Source: an uncultured Oscillospiraceae bacterium (lineage in GTDB: Bacteria; Bacillota; Clostridia; Oscillospirales; Oscillospiraceae). Taken from it: DNA of 5,447 nt. The stretch is from NCBI GenBank assembly GCA_947627085.1, contig CANQUO010000142.1, forward strand, positions 1-5,447, in the 5' to 3' direction. A model generated the notes under the pieces. That model was not told the origin of the DNA, searched no databases, and was given only the letters and a program-made list of their open reading frames with translations. The translations under genes were made by a program, and so were the position numbers. Below are positions 5,372 through 5,447 of the stretch, in pieces. The stretch's first letter is position 1. Every line of letters starts with the position of its first letter.

Positions 5372-5447
5372 GTGGTAAACAAAAAACCGTTCATAGCCAT
5401 GCTGCTCGCGGGAGGGCAGGGCAGCAGGCTGGGTGCTCTCACAAAGC
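5372..5447 (+). CDS. glgC: Glucose-1-phosphate adenylyltransferase, N-terminal part (GlgC)
   Basis: Only the first 25 codons are in the window. The enzyme joins ATP and glucose-1-phosphate to ADP-glucose and pyrophosphate (EC 2.7.7.27), the committed, usually allosterically controlled step of bacterial glycogen synthesis. The peptide shows I-A-M-L-L-A-G-G-Q-G-S-R-L then G-A-L-T-K, the nucleotide-binding start typical of GlgC, in which Gly-rich G-G-x-G-x-R-L contacts the nucleotide. The non-catalytic paralogue GlgD of Firmicutes usually lacks this glycine-rich signature, so GlgC is preferred; other sugar nucleotidylyltransferases share the motif, but the operon context supports GlgC. Translation starts at GTG with a strong Shine-Dalgarno sequence. 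GlgC could use glucose-1-phosphate released by GlgP. Confidence 0.9.
   Translation, partial: MVNKKPFIAMLLAGGQGSRLGALTK

Overview
The window is the front part of a bacterial glycogen metabolism cluster, all on the + strand: glgB (branching enzyme, 653-2533), glgP (glycogen phosphorylase, 2886-5303) and the first 25 codons of glgC (glucose-1-phosphate adenylyltransferase, from GTG 5372, cut by the window end). The GC-rich coding sequence, strong AAGGAGG-type Shine-Dalgarno sites, a canonical sigma-A-type promoter, a GlgB with one N-terminal CBM48 domain (626 aa) and intergenic hairpin repeats of the form CTCAGTC-stem-GACAGCTCC-stem-GGAGCCA together suggest a GC-rich gut clostridium, most likely Oscillospiraceae/Ruminococcaceae. 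That placement is inference from style and remembered relatives, not from a search.

Layout. Positions 1-73 may hold the last codons of an upstream gene (weak). Positions 74-500 are non-coding and packed with G/C-rich hairpins and short repeats, including a pair of inverted 27-bp elements (344-370 and 400-426); the second of these also looks like an intrinsic terminator. At 508-588 there is a 26-codon open frame with a very good ribosome binding site, unproven. A near-perfect promoter (561-589) drives glgB. Between glgB and glgP lie 352 bp, most of which (2573-2858) is a four-copy tandem array of hairpin-forming units of 74, 74, 76 and 62 bp. I see no good promoter for glgP, so read-through from glgB is likely. 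A 68-bp gap with one hairpin separates glgP from glgC.

Together the proteins cover both directions of glycogen turnover. GlgC makes ADP-glucose, the donor for chain elongation (the synthase, and often a GlgD partner, would be expected just downstream). GlgB introduces alpha-1,6 branches. GlgP removes glucose as glucose-1-phosphate from chain ends. All key catalytic residues of GlgB and GlgP are present, so both should be active.

I do not see an undescribed biological system. The coding part is ordinary. The observations worth a second look are the structured repeats (including compensatory changes in their stems), the sORF overlapping the promoter, an Asn-to-Cys change beside the PLP lysine of GlgP, and a striking isoleucine codon bias (ATA and ATC used, no ATT found).
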